A stretch of 64,000 nt of DNA from Acanthochromis polyacanthus. Taxonomy: Eukaryota > Chordata > Actinopteri > Pomacentridae. The notes beneath the pieces are model-generated. The model saw only the letters and a list, made by a program, of their open reading frames with translations, had not been told where the DNA came from and searched no databases. A program made the position numbers and the translations under genes. The DNA lies in NCBI RefSeq assembly GCF_021347895.1, contig NC_067123.1:2620149-2684148 (forward strand), read 5' to 3'. Positions 11,991-23,815 of this stretch are shown here, in pieces (position 1 is the first letter of the stretch; the number at the start of each line of letters is the position of its first letter).

Positions 11991-12849
11991 CTCTGTTCTA
12001 TAGAGTTTAAATGCGACAGCAGATTGTTGATTTTACACTAAAACTGTCGCTTCACTTTCACTTCCTGTCTGCTGCCTGCTAATGAACATGGAGGCTGTCA
12101 AACTCATCATACCACCTTTATTCTTCTCGTTAAGGTGGGATTACTGTGGTGTGAAGCTCTGCTCCTGCTATAAACAGAGGATTGTGGGTTTACTTTGTGT
12201 GTCTAAATGCTCGTTTTAACACACAGAGTGTGTTTGTGCATCGTTTTCTACAGCGGCTATCGTGTGACGGAGCCAAGCGTTAGCGGCAGGCGTGAATGAA
12301 GCAGAGTCTGGTGTTTAGGAACGTGTGAACATCAGCAGATCTTTAGACTAAAACACAATAACGCACGAGGCCAACATGTTGGAGCTGAAGGAGCATATGG
12401 GAGCGCTACGGAGCCTCCGATTGGCTGCAGGGATGGCGTGTTGTGTGGAGAAGTGACAGATTTGCGTGTGGACAGACGTTAGCGCTTCACAGTTCTGCGG
12501 TTCTGCAGCGTTCCATGCTGGGTGTGAAAACTGCATCGGTGCCATCCCAGCAGTCGATCCACGCCGAGCAGCCACAGTCTGTTTGTTTATCATGACAACA
12601 CTTCCTGTGTGCGTTCTTTAATGGCCACACTGGGCCAAACCGCAGAAATAATCCACAGCTAGAACAGTTCTTCAGTCCGGCCGACAGAGGACGATAGAAA
12701 CGGTCCTCAGGTCTGTTTGAACGGCGACCGGTTCCTGATTTCTGCTGGAATTAGATCTGGATTCATGATGATTAGCGTCTGAACAGTTAGAAATAAGACT
12801 TAAAAAGGAGCTAAATTAGAAACCTTTGAGTTTGTGTGTTTTTAAAATA
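11991..12849. other. Single-copy sequence, moderately CpG-containing
   Basis: Contains CpG-bearing stretches around 12240-12740 but no recognised exon, promoter motif or repeat. Confidence 0.4.
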
Positions 12850-14960
12850 GTCTGGTCATGTCGTGTCCTTCCAGGTCTTTTTTGTGTTTTTCAAAGATGT
12901 CTCTTTGGTGTAGTTTTTCGTCTCTTTTAAATAGTTTGTGGTTATTTTATGGCTTTTGGATTCTTGATTGTGTGTTGTTATGCTGTCTGATGTCTCTTTG
13001 TTGTCATTTTGTGTCATTTTTGGGGTCCTTTCTGACTCTTTGAGGTCATTTTTTGTCTATTTTTAAGTGTGTTTTTGTTGTTGTAGTCATTTTATGCGCT
13101 GTAAGTACTATGATTCCTTGTTGGAGTTGTTTTTGTGTCTCTTTCAGGAGGTCTTCTGTCTCTTTGTTGTCATTTTGTGTCCTTTTAGGGGTCCTTTCTG
13201 ACTCTTTGAGGTCATTTTTTGTCTTTTTTGAAGCGTGTTTTTGTTGTTGTAGTCATTTTGTGCGCTGTAAGTGTTGGAGGTGTTTTTGTGTCTCTTTCAG
13301 GAGGTCTTCTGTCTCTTTGAGCTCATTTTTGTCTCTTTGTGGTCATTTTGTGTCATTTTCAGGTCATTTTCTGTCTGACTCCAGGTTGTTTCGTATCTTT
13401 AAGGCCATTTTTTTTTGTCAGTTTGAGGTGTTTTTTCTGTTGTACTCATTTTTTGTGTCATCCGTTGTCTGATTTCCATTTGTAGTTGTTTTTGTGTCTC
13501 TTCCAGAAGGTTTTGTGTATCTTTGTCGTCATTTTGTGACTCCTGATGTCATTTTCTGTCTTTATAAGCACAATGGGTCAATCTAAGGCTTGTTTTCTGT
13601 CTCTGAGGTTGTTTTATTTGAAGTTTTATCTTTGTCTTATTTGTCTCTTTGAGCACATTTTTTGTCTCTTTGTGGTCATTTTGTGTTATTTTCACATCAT
13701 TTTCTGTAGGATTCAAGATTATTTTAGAACTTTGAAGTAACTTTTTGTCAGTTTGAAGTGTGTTTTTGTTGTCATGGTCATTTTTGTGTGGTACAGTCTG
13801 ACCTCTTGTTGTCGTCATTTTGTGTCTCAGTGAGTTGGTTTTTGACAATTTGAAGTTTTATCTTTTCTGTCTCTTTGAGCTTGTTTTTGTCTCTTTGAGC
13901 TCATTTTGTGTCATTTTCAGGTTCTTTTTGTCTCTTTGAGCTTATTTTTTGTCAATTTGAAATGTATTTTTCTGTCAGACATTTTTTGTGTTGCAAGTTG
14001 TCTGATCTCCATTTGTAGTTGTTTTTGTGTCTCTTTCAGGAGGTTTTGTGTCTTTGTCTTCATTTTCTGACTCTTGAGGTCATTTTGTGTCTTTGTAGTC
14101 ACAATCGGTCAATTTAAGAGTTGTTTTCTGTCTCTTTTCTAGTTGTTTTTGGGTTTCTTTCCAGTGGTTTTTCTGTATCTTTGTCATCATTTTCTGCCTC
14201 TTGAGGTTGTTTTGTATCTTTGTAGATATTTTCTATGATTTTCAGGTTGTTTTGTCTCTTTGAGGTCATTTTTTGTTAGTTCGAAGTGTTTTTTTTTCTG
14301 TTTTAGATATTTTTGTGTTGTCTGGTCTCCCTTTATAGTTGTTTTTGTGTCTCTCTAAGGTTGTTTTCTGTCTCTTTGAGCTCATTTTTGTCTCTTTGTA
14401 GTTGTTTTTGTGTCTCTTTCAGGAGGTGTTCTGCCTCTTGAGGTTGTTTTGTGTCTTTGTAGTCATCATCAGTCAATTTAACGGTCGTTTTCTGTCTCTT
14501 TATAGTCAACTTTTTCTTTTTCTAGTTGTTTTTGTGTCTCTTTCAGGAGGTTTTCTGCCTCTTTGTCATCATTTTGTGTCTCTGTGGTCATACTCGGTCA
14601 GTTTAACGGTTGTTTTCTGTCTCTTTGTGGTTGTGTAGTCATTTTTTTGTGCGATAGGTGCTCAGATTCCTCGTTCTAGTTGTTTTTGTAGCCTTTTCTG
14701 TGTCTTTTTTTCTGTTAATTTCTGACTCTTGAAGCCTTGTTTTTATCTCTCTACAGTCATTTTGTGCCTCTTATAGTGTGTTTTTGTCGTTGTAAATCAG
14801 TTTTTTGTGTGGTAAATTGTCTGATCTCTAGTATTTGTGTTTTTTAAGGTTGTTTTTGTTGTAATTTTCGAGCTCTTGAGGTTGTTTTGTGTCTTTGTGG
14901 TCACTCTCAGTCAGTTTGTGGTTGTTTTTTGTGGTCAGTTTTTGTATTTGAAGCCTCTGT
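12850..14960. repeat. T/G-rich block III, diverged TGTCTCTTTGAGGTCATTTT repeats
   Basis: Irregular repetition of TCTGTCTCTTTG, AGGTCATTTTGTGTC, GTTGTTTTTGTGTCTCTTTC and CAGTTTGAAGTGTGTTTTTG over about 2 kb. It is the same superfamily as blocks I and II but older, with longer and less regular units. Predicted peptides here are artefacts. Confidence 0.85.
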
Positions 14961-15494
14961 TGTGTTGTTTTCATGAAGTAAAGACCTTAAAGGGTGCTAA
15001 CTGAAGGCAGTCGGTTCATTTCCCTCCTAAATCCATCAGTCAGTGAGGCGTTAATCTGACCTCGTTCTTCTTGTTTCTTCTGCGTCTGTTTGTCTTGTTG
15101 TTGCCTTTTGACCCGGTTCATCACGTCTCCTCCATCACACAGGAAATGCTAATAGCGTAGCGCGCTATCACTGTGCTGAGGAGAATCGGTTAAAGAAGCT
15201 TCGTCAGCGTGTCCTGAAGCCTCACATGACGAAGTTAACGTCAGAAACCAGCAGCTAGACGAGGATTTGAGCTGCTTCAACTCACTGATTAATCACATCG
15301 CACAGTTTCATTCAGACTTAGAGCCTCGTACAGCTGCAAGAATCCCATTTTAACGTCATTAAATCTGAATTATTTCACCGACAGCAGGTCGAGCTGAATA
15401 TTTCACAGTAATTCTCTGCTTTTAACATCATTTCTTATTGTTTTAATTTACACAAACAGCCCTGCAGTGAATCTGTGGTGAAAAACAGTCAATC
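14961..15494. other. Single-copy sequence
   Basis: No gene or repeat is recognised. Confidence 0.4.
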
Positions 15495-16205
15495 AGCTTT
15501 TCTTTGCTTTGTGTCTTCAGTGTTGAGTATTTTGGTCGTACAGGTTCATGATTTCTTCTGTTATCACACGACAAGTCGCTTTTTGAGCTACAAGAATAAA
15601 AAATTACACACAAAAGAACAAAATAATTTACGCCAATGCAACATAAAAGACATCGTTTGTCTGTAAAAAGTGAGAAAATAAAGAAAAACCCTTGGTTTTA
15701 TCACCATTTAGCCCAAAAGTGTAATTAGGTGTCATGTTTTTTCCACAAAATAAACCATACCCCAAAGAAATTCACAGTTTTTGATATTATCACTTGAATT
15801 GTGTTAATTTAAAATGATCCTAAAATATATTTTGCCCTATTTTGAACCAAAAATGTGTTCAATGTTGAGCATTTTTGTTGTTCAGGTTCATGGTTTCTTG
15901 TGTTATCACATGAAAAGTTGCTTTTTGAGCTAAAAATTTAACATTTCTGACTGATTTTAGAGTTTATTTAGAACAAACTCACCTAAGAAGACACTGTTTG
16001 TCTGTAAAAAATAGAAAATGAGGAAAAAGACTCAATTTTTATCACCATTCAGCCCAGAAAAGTGCATTTAGGTGTCTAAAAAAATGATCCAAAACCCAAA
16101 GAAATTTACCTTTTTTGGTGTTTTTGCTCCACAAATGAAGCAGTTGGATCAAAGGTAAACATGCTAAAATATATTTCGCTCTATTTTGAATCATAAACTG
16201 TAAAA
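15495..16205. repeat. Diverged tandem duplication, unit about 340-350 bp
   Basis: Two neighbouring copies share a series of words in the same order: GTTGAG.ATTTT near 15522 and 15861; GGTTCATG.TTTCTT; TTATCACA.GA.AAGT; CTTTTTGAGCTA; GTTTGTCTGTAAAAA; TTATCACCATT.AGCCCA; and TAAAATATATTT.GC.CTATT near 15820 and 16163. Divergence is considerable, so the duplication is old. Confidence 0.8.
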
Positions 16206-17274
16206 ATCCTCTGATATTCTTATTATTATTAGTGACTCATATCCACATATATTTAGTGCTTTAGCTGTCAGCGTGGCAGAAAGGTGTGAATTCATCTCTG
16301 CTCCTGTTTTCAGGTGTTAATATTTAATGTTTATTTAGAGTCATTAATGAAATCAGCTGTAAATAAAACCCACCTGATGTTTGGAGCCATGAACAGGAAT
16401 ATTAAATATATATTCAGATAAAACCAGAATCAGAAATATAAACCGGCTGAAGGTTAACAGGAGAGAAAACGTTTTATTCTGGTGGGAAACTTCCTGTCTG
16501 GATTTTTATCAGGAAACACAAACCTGTTCTCTATGTTCTTATTATTTTAACACGTTATTTTGTCTGTAATTAATTAATTAATGCGTTAAAGTCCCAGCCC
16601 CACTTCAGACTAGTGGTGAGAAAAAGTCCAAAATCCACGTTTTAGAATTTATTTCACTGCATTTTCTCTGTTTGTGACGAGAAAATATAAGTTTTTTTTC
16701 TCATCTTCTGAATCAGAAATCTCCTCATCAGCAGCACTTAGAGACACCAAACTTTAAAGATTTATTCCTTTCTGAAGGTTTTTACTGAGGAATGTGTTCA
16801 TGTTTAAATATTAGTAGTTAAACACAACAAAAATGGATTTTTATCAGCTGTTGACAGTAGTTTTGGATTCATGAAGCGATAAAAACAGATTTATAGAATA
16901 TTTTATTCCTGAAAACAGTCTGCAGTATTTTCTGATTTACTTTGTGCTCAGTAAAAACATTTAAATCTGATGCATCAGTGAGAAGTTCTAGTTCAGGAAA
17001 TGAATCTAAATGAGGTGATATTTAATAAATAATGCTGGGTTTGGACCTGATGTTTGTCTTCATGTAAATCATTTGTTTTAAAAAACGGTCCAGATCTCTT
17101 CAGATTAAACTCTGCAGCGCTGGTGTCGTGTTTTTATTTCAGTTTCTAAATGACTTCAGGAATAATTTTCTGTTTCTCTTCTGCTTTTTGTCTCTTAGTG
17201 GTCAAACATCAGAACAAAACATCCGATGAACTCAACTGTAGGAAAGGTCAGTTAGGGACAATAGGATGGCTTTA
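16206..17274. other. Single-copy, A/T-rich sequence
   Basis: Contains a short TTAATTAATTAAT run near 16566. No gene or mobile element is recognised. Confidence 0.45.
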
Positions 17275-17725
17275 AAAGCTATAAAACTATGATAAATGTA
17301 CTAAATACTACAATAAAACTATAAAAGTATGATAAATGTACTAAATACTACAATAAAACTATAAAACTATGATAAATGTACTAAATACTACAATAAAACT
17401 ATAAAAGTATGATAAATGTACTAAATACTACAATAAAACTATAAAACTATGATAAATGTACTAAATACTACAATAAAACTATAAAAGTATGATAAATGTA
17501 CTAAATACTACAATAAAAACTGTAAAACTATGATAAAATGTACTAAATACTACAATAAAACTATAAAGCTATAATAAAATGTACTAAATACTGCAATAAA
17601 AACTATAAAAGTATGATAAATGTACTAAATACTGCAATAAAACTATAAAAGTATGATAAATGTACTAAATACTGCAATAAAACTATAAAAGTATGATAAA
17701 TGTAGTAAATACTACAATAAAAACT
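17275..17725. repeat. 40-bp A/T-rich minisatellite, about 11 copies
   Basis: The unit contains ATGATAAATGTACTAAATAC followed by TACAATAAAACTATAAAA. The copies alternate between AACTATG and AAGTATG for the first half of the array, giving an 80-bp dimer. Later copies carry TGCAATAAAA and extra A residues. Confidence 0.95.
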
Positions 17726-18110
17726 TTTAAAATAATTTTTAATACAATTAATAAATGATTATTTTTATTCGTATCAAAATAATATGTAATTCTATAAATA
17801 ATTTTATAAATAAAAAGAATATTAATAATACCAATAATGATAGTATTATTAATAATATATGAATTATATTTATTCTTTAATTTTTAGTTAATTAATTTAC
17901 ATAAAAATAGAAATGTAAATATATTTAAAAATGCTGCAAAATTATGTTTTTAAAAATAATTCATATTTTTTAAAAATATAATAATGATAATAATAATAAT
18001 TAATATTATTATTAAAATCAATTAATTTACAGTTTTGATCTGTTTCATTAGTTTGAACATTTTAACTGAGATCTGTGATGATTAAATAGAAATGATTATT
18101 AATGGGGTTA
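17726..18110. other. Very A/T-rich low-complexity stretch
   Basis: Runs of AATAAT, TATTATTAAT and ATAATAATAA with no defined repeat unit. No gene is seen. Confidence 0.7.
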
Positions 18111-19385
18111 TTAATGAGATATAAGCTGTGTTTATTTCCTGGTGGTTAAATGAGGCGTCTCTGCTTTAAAAACATGAGTGATGTTGGTTTCCCCTCATAG
18201 CTGCTCCTGTTTATGTGAGCAGCAGCTCAACATGAAGAGTTAACTCGCTCTCTACTTGTCGTGTCTCGTTCAGCAGCCAAACCAGTGTTTCCGTTCAGTC
18301 CTTTAAATTGCACAGATCCTCACAAAGAGGCAGGAATGAGGAGGTTTTAGCAACGGTAGCTACAACAGACGGGCCGGGACCAGTCCAGAGGTTCAGAGGG
18401 ATGTCCTCAGAGCTGCAGTCAGTCGGAGTGGATGTTAAAGAGCTTTAATTCTGCTGCTGAAGGAAAGCGACTGTCCCGCTGGTGTGAGCTCTGATACTGA
18501 ACGTTTTAATCTAAGTGGAGGGCGGCTCCTCCCCTCAGGGTAACTAACGGCAACTTCCCCAACACCTGGAAACATCTGCAGCTCAGGAACCGCTCTGTCA
18601 GCTGCTAATTAAAGTCATCATTAAATAAATACGGATCGTCCCAGACCTGGAGGACGTTTTACATCCCATAATCCACGTATTAAACCCTAAAACATCAGTA
18701 GTTCTGAGACCAAATCTATAAAAACTAGGAGAAAAGAATGTTTAAAATGTTTTAAATACCAAATAAGTCTGGAGTTTTTCTCTTGTCCCCCTGATGACCA
18801 AACTGGATCTCTGATAAAACACTTAGAATCTAATTTAAATCTACTTTTATGGTTTTATTTTTCATTCATGTCTCTGTATTTGTGGGAACATTTTTTAATC
18901 AACATAATATTTTAAATAATTATTATTATTCATAGAATCTGTCCCTCATGTTAGCACAACCTGGTGATGATGGTTTAGTCATTTTGCATCTTGTTTTTGT
19001 CGTTTTCTGTCTTGTTTTTGTCGTTTCCATCCTCCAACAGTGTTCCTACAGAATGAGTAGATCAAATCTATGTCCTCTCTTCTATTTTCCATCTTTTCAT
19101 CCATTGTCAGCCTTGATTGAATGTCTCTCTCTACCTCATATTATCAGGATCAGACTCATTCTTTGGACTGTTTTCCATCAGTGGTCAGCAGTAACAGCTA
19201 GCTAAATATCTAGCTTCTACTGCTGAGAAAAAGATCACATTAGCATGGATTAGAGTAGGGTTAGCAACAACACAGAAACATGGAATAAAGATGAGACAAT
19301 CAATAACTATTATTGATCAATGTGGAGCAGAAAGGTTCGTTTTTCAGACATTTTGAGGCCCAGATGTTCTGGAATGATCCAGCTC
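18111..19385. other. Single-copy sequence
   Basis: No exon, RNA gene or mobile element is recognised. A few TTGTTTTTGTCGTTT words near 18990-19025 resemble the array at 21090-23135. Confidence 0.4.
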
Positions 19386-20823
19386 TGAGTTGGTCTCCTC
19401 AGGTTGATCTTCTGATGCTGAAGCTCTGCTGCAGGTCTCTGGTTGGTCTCCTCAGGTTGATCTTCTGCTGGTGAAGCTCTGCTGCAGGTCTCTGGTTGGT
19501 CTCCTCAGGTTGATCTTCTGCTGGTGAAGCTCTGCTGCAGTTCTCTGGTTGGTCTCCTCAGGTTGATCTTCTGCTGGTGAAGCTCTGCTGCAGTTCTCTG
19601 GTTGGTCTCCTCAGGTTGATCTTCTGCTGGTGAAGCTCTGCTGCAGGTCTCTGGTTGGTCTCCTCAGGTTGATCTTCTGCTGGTGAAGCTCTGCTGCAGT
19701 TCTCTGGTTGGTCTCCTCAGGTTAATCTTCTGCTGGTGAAGCTCTGCTGCAGGTCTCTGGTTGGTCTCCTCAGGTTGATCTTCTGCTGGTGAAGCTCTGC
19801 TGCAGGTCTCTGGTTGGTCTCCTCAGGTTGATCTTCTGCTGGTGAAGCTCTGCTGCAGGTCTCTGGTTGGTCTCCTCAGGTTGATCTTCTGCTGGTGAAG
19901 CTCTGCTGCAGGTCTCTGGTTGGTCTCCTCAGGTTAATCTTCTGCTGGTGAAGCTCTGCTGCAGGTCTCTGGTTGGTCTCCTCAGGTTGATCTTCTGCTG
20001 GTGAAGCTCTGCTGCAGGTCTCTGGTTGGTCTCCTCAGGTTGATCTTCTGCTGGTGAAGCTCTGCTGCAGGTCTCTGGTTGGTCTCCTCAGGTTGATCTT
20101 CTGCTGGTGAAGCTCTGCTGCAGGTCTCTGGTTGGTCTCCTCAGGTTGATCTTCTGCTGGTGAAGCTCTGCTGCAGGTCTCTGGTTGGTCTCCTCAGGTT
20201 GATCTTCTGCTGGTGAAGCTCTGCTGCAGGTCTCTGGTTGGTCTCCTCAGGTTGATCTTCTGCTGGTGAAGCTCTGCTGCAGTTCTCTGGTTGGTCTCCT
20301 CAGGTTGATCTTCTGATGCTGAAGCTCTGCTGCAGGTCTCTGGTTGGTCTCCTCAGGTTGATCTTCTGCTGGTGAAGCTCTGCTGCAGGTCTCTGGTTGG
20401 TCTCCTCAGGTTGATCTTCTGCTGGTGAAGCTCTGCTGCAGTTCTCTGGTTGGTCTCCTCAGGTTAATCTTCTGCTGGTGAAGCTCTGCTGCAGGTCTCT
20501 GGTTGGTCTCCTCAGGTTGATCTTCTGCTGGTGAAGCTCTGCTGCAGGTCTCTGGTTGGTCTCCTCAGGTTGATCTTCTGCTGGTGAAGCTCTGCTGCAG
20601 GTCTCTGGTTGGTCTCCTCAGGTTGATCTTCTGCTGGTGAAGCTCTGCTGCAGGTCTCTGGTTGGTCTCCTCAGGTTGATCTTCTGCTGGTGAAGCTCTG
20701 CTGCAGTTCTCTGGTTGGTCTCCTCAGGTTGATCTTCTGCTGCTGAAGCTCTGCTGCAGGTCTCTGGTTGGTCTCCTCAGGTTGATCTTCTGCTGCTGAA
20801 GCTCTGCTGCAGGTCTCTGGTTG
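19386..20823. repeat. 53-bp minisatellite, about 27 copies
   Basis: The unit contains TTGGTCTCCTCAGGTTGATC, then TTCTGCTGGTGAAGCTCTGC and TGCAGGTCTCTGG. Copies differ at a handful of positions (GGTCTC or GTTCTC; GTTGATC or GTTAATC; CTGGTGAAG, CTGCTGAAG or ATGCTGAAG). Sharp edges and high identity indicate recent expansion. Confidence 0.96.
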
Positions 20824-21089
20824 TGGCTCATTTTATTTCCTCCCACTTCACCAGAACCGGTGCAGACTCTCAGTTTGAATGTCTGTCAAAGTGTTTATCA
20901 GACGTTTGGTGACTAATTCTGCATCTAACCGCCCGCATGCTGCAGCTGTAAAGGTCTCGTGTGTTTCTGTTCTTCTGCTTCGTCGGTCCAGTTGTTGGGT
21001 TCAGGCTGTTCTGGTGAAATTGGAGCTAACGAACGGCGACCTGAGCAACACAAGCAGCGTTTCCCCTCCATGGGAGTCACTTTGTGTCT
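20824..21089. other. Single-copy spacer between two arrays
   Basis: An open frame starts here and runs on into the T-rich array. It has no recognisable domain, and I do not call it a gene. Confidence 0.4.
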
Positions 21090-23135
21090 TGTTTTTTTTA
21101 TCTTCTGTCTTCTTTTGTCTTTTTTGTGTCTTGTTTTTTTATTTGGTGTCTTGTTTTTGTCTTTTATACCTTCTTTTTGTAATTTTCTGTCTTCTTTTTG
21201 TCATTTTGTGTCTTATTTTGGTCGTTTTGTGTCTTGTTTTTGTCATTTTATGTTTTATTTTGTTGTTTTGTGTCTAATTTCTGTCATTTTGTGTCTTGTT
21301 TTGTTATTTTATGTCATATTTTGTCATTTTGTGCCTTGTTTTTGTCGTTTTGTGCCTTGTTTTTGTCGTTTTGTGTCATATTTTGTTGTTTTGTGTCTTT
21401 TTGTGTCTTTTCTTTGTCATTTTGTGTCTTTTTTGTCATTTTGTGTCATTTTTGTCGTTTTGTGTCTTTTCTTTGTCGTTTTGTGTCTTTTCTGTCGTTT
21501 TGTGTCATATTTTTGTCATTTTGTGTCATTTTGTCGTTTTGTGTCTTTTCTTTGTCGTTTTGTGTCTTGTGTTTTGTCGTTTTGTGTCGTTTTGTCTTTC
21601 TTTGTCGTTTTGAGTCATATTTTTGTCGTTTTGTGTCATATTTTGTTGCTTTGTGTCTTTTGTTGTTTTGTCTTTTCTTTGTTGTTTTGTGTCGTATTTT
21701 TGTCGTTTTGTGTCATACTTTGTTGCTTTGTGTCTTTTTTGTTGTTTTGTGTCTTTTCTTTGTCGTTTTGTGTTTTCCTTTGTCGTTTTGTGTCATATTT
21801 TTTTGTTTTGTGTCTTTTTTTGTTGTTTTGTGTCTTTTCTCTGTCGTTTTGTGTCATATTTTTGTCGTTTTGTGTCTTTTATTTGTCGTTTCATGTCTTT
21901 CCTTTGTCGTTTTGTGTCCTATTTTGTCGTTTTGTGTCTTTTCTTTGTTGTTTTGTCTTTTCTTTGTTGTTTTGTGTCATATTTTTGTCGTTTTGTGTCT
22001 TTTTTCTGTCGTTTGGTGTCTTTTTTCTGTCGTTTTGTGTCCTATTTTTGTCGTTTTGTGTCTTTTCTTTGTCAATTTGTGTCTTGTTTTTGTCTTTTCT
22101 GTCTTGTCGTTTTATGTCTTTCTTTGTCGTTTTGTGTCTTTTCTTTGTCTTTTCGTGTCATATTTTTGTCGTTTTGTGTCTTGTTTTTGTCTTTTCTGCC
22201 TTGTTGTCGTTTTGTGTCTTTTCTTTGTCATTTTGTGTCTTTTCTTTGTCGTTTTGTGTCTTTTCTTTGTCATTTTGTGTCTTTTCTTTGTCGTTTTGTG
22301 TCTTTTCTTTGTCGTTTTGAGTCATATTTTTGTCGTTTTGTGTCATATTTTTGTCGTTTTGTGTCTTTTCTTTGTCAATTTGTGTCTTGTTTTTGTCTTT
22401 TCTGCCTTGTCGTTTTATGTCTTTCTTTGTCGTTTTGTGTCTTTTCTTTGTCTTTTCGTGTCATATTTTTGTCGTTTTGTGTCTTGTTTTTGTCTTTTCT
22501 GCCTTGTTGTCGTTTTGTGTCTTTTCTTTGTCATTTTGTGTCATATTTTGTTGCTTTGTGTCTTTTTGTTGTTTGTGTCTTTTCTTTGTCGTTTTGTGTC
22601 TTTTCTTTGTTGTTTTGTGTCCTATTTTTGTCGTTTTGTGTCTTTTCTTTGTCGTTTTGAGTCATATTTTTGTCGTTTTGTGTCATATTTTTGTCGTTTT
22701 GTGTCTTTTCTTTGTCATTTTGTGTCTTGTTTTTGTCTTTTCTGCCTTGTCGTTTTGTGTCTTTCTTTGTCTTTTTGTCTTTTCTTTGTCGTTTTGTGTC
22801 TTTCTTTGTCTTTTCTTTGTCGTTTTGTGTCTTTTCTTTGTCGTTTCGTGTCATATTTTTGTCGTTTTGTGTCTTGTTTTTGTCTTTTCTGCCTTGTTGT
22901 CGTTTTGTGTCTTTTCTTTGTCCTTTTGTGTCATATTTTGTTGCTTTGTGTCTTTTTTGTTGCTTTGTGTCTTTTTTGTTGTTTTGTCTTTCTTTGTCGT
23001 TTTGTGTCTTTTCTTTATCGTTTTGTCTTTTTTGTTGTTTTGTGTCTTATTTTTGTCGTTTTGTGTCTTTTTTCTGTCGTTTTGTGTCATATTTTTGTCG
23101 TTTTGTGTCTTTTCTTTGTCGTTTTTTGTGCTGTT
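21090..23135. repeat. T-rich TTTGTCGTTTTGTGTCTTTTC array with ~300-340-bp higher-order copies
   Basis: The basic unit is 20-22 bp, built from TTTGTCGTTTTGTGTC followed by TTTTCT or ATATT. A longer block, marked by GTCTTGTTTTTGTCTTTTCT, recurs near 22081, 22384 and 22724, so a unit of roughly 300-340 bp has been amplified three times within the array. The + strand is almost free of A, which removes stop codons and yields artificial frames of up to 665 residues rich in Phe, Cys, Leu, Ser and Val. Confidence 0.95.
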
Positions 23136-23145
23136 CGGCCTGCAG

Positions 23146-23191
23146 AGCTTCTTCCTGGAATCGGGCCGTTTCATGCTGGCGGCGTGGAAAG
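23146..23191 (+). CDS. Candidate 46-nt exon, product unknown
   Basis: A T-rich tract (the end of the array) runs into CTGTTCGGCCTGCAG, a good splice acceptor. After 46 nt comes AAAG followed by GTGAGC, a good donor. In the frame starting at its first base the exon encodes SFFLESGRFMLAAWK and leaves one base (phase 0 to 1). It also contains an ATG (MLAAWK), so it could be an initiator exon. I recognise no protein family. The leftover G would join the AT at the start of the candidate exon at 60582 to make GAT (Asp), so the two are compatible in phase. Against it: it is very short and abuts a satellite array. Confidence 0.25.
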
Positions 23192-23815
23192 GTGAGCGCT
23201 GGCGTGGGTAATGACGAGGGGAAAGAACAGGGAGGTGGGATTTTCCTCTGCTGGTGTCGACACACAGACCCAGAATAGAGGCAGAAATCCTGCAGAGGAT
23301 GGAGCCGGTGGCGAGGAGTGGGGTCACGTGACGGACGGGACGGGCAACAAAACCTGCCTCTGTTGGGAAGCTGCTTCATGATGGAAGGAAAATGTGATGC
23401 CGGTCAAAGCTGCTGGAAGTTGGAGAGAAATAAAAAAATAAATGAATGAAAAAGCTTTGGGGAAAAAAAAACTGCTGGAATTAGAAAAGCAAACCCGGAG
23501 CTGCCAGCCGGAAAGCCTTTTAGGGAGCTGTGTGGGCGCTGGGCGGCGTGCAGCTGCATCGGTGTGTGTGCGGCGCTGGCGATGCCTCGTGGAGGGGTTG
23601 CCACGGAAACAGGCAGCATGAGTCTCGGTCTGCAGGTGCTGTTCTGGTGTCCGACTGCTGGAACCTCCAACCAATGAGGAGGGAGGAAGGAGAAGACTGG
23701 CAGAAAGAGGATCAGAGGGTAGAAACGGGCTGAGCCGGGGTTATTCTGGATGTTAACGGGGGTAAATATTTACATTATAAACAGAGGGAGACTTTAAAGA
23801 CCGTTACAGACGAGA
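23192..23815. other. Single-copy sequence, G-rich on the + strand
   Basis: No further exon is recognised. The sequence is richer in G and CpG than the arrays around it. Confidence 0.35.

Noticed and set aside
21198..23195. Open frame of 665 codons (and others of 453, 345 and 293) in the T-rich array
   Set aside because: The frame is open only because the array strand lacks A. The peptide is a low-complexity Phe/Cys/Leu/Ser/Val repeat that is equally open in neighbouring frames, with no domain or gene structure.
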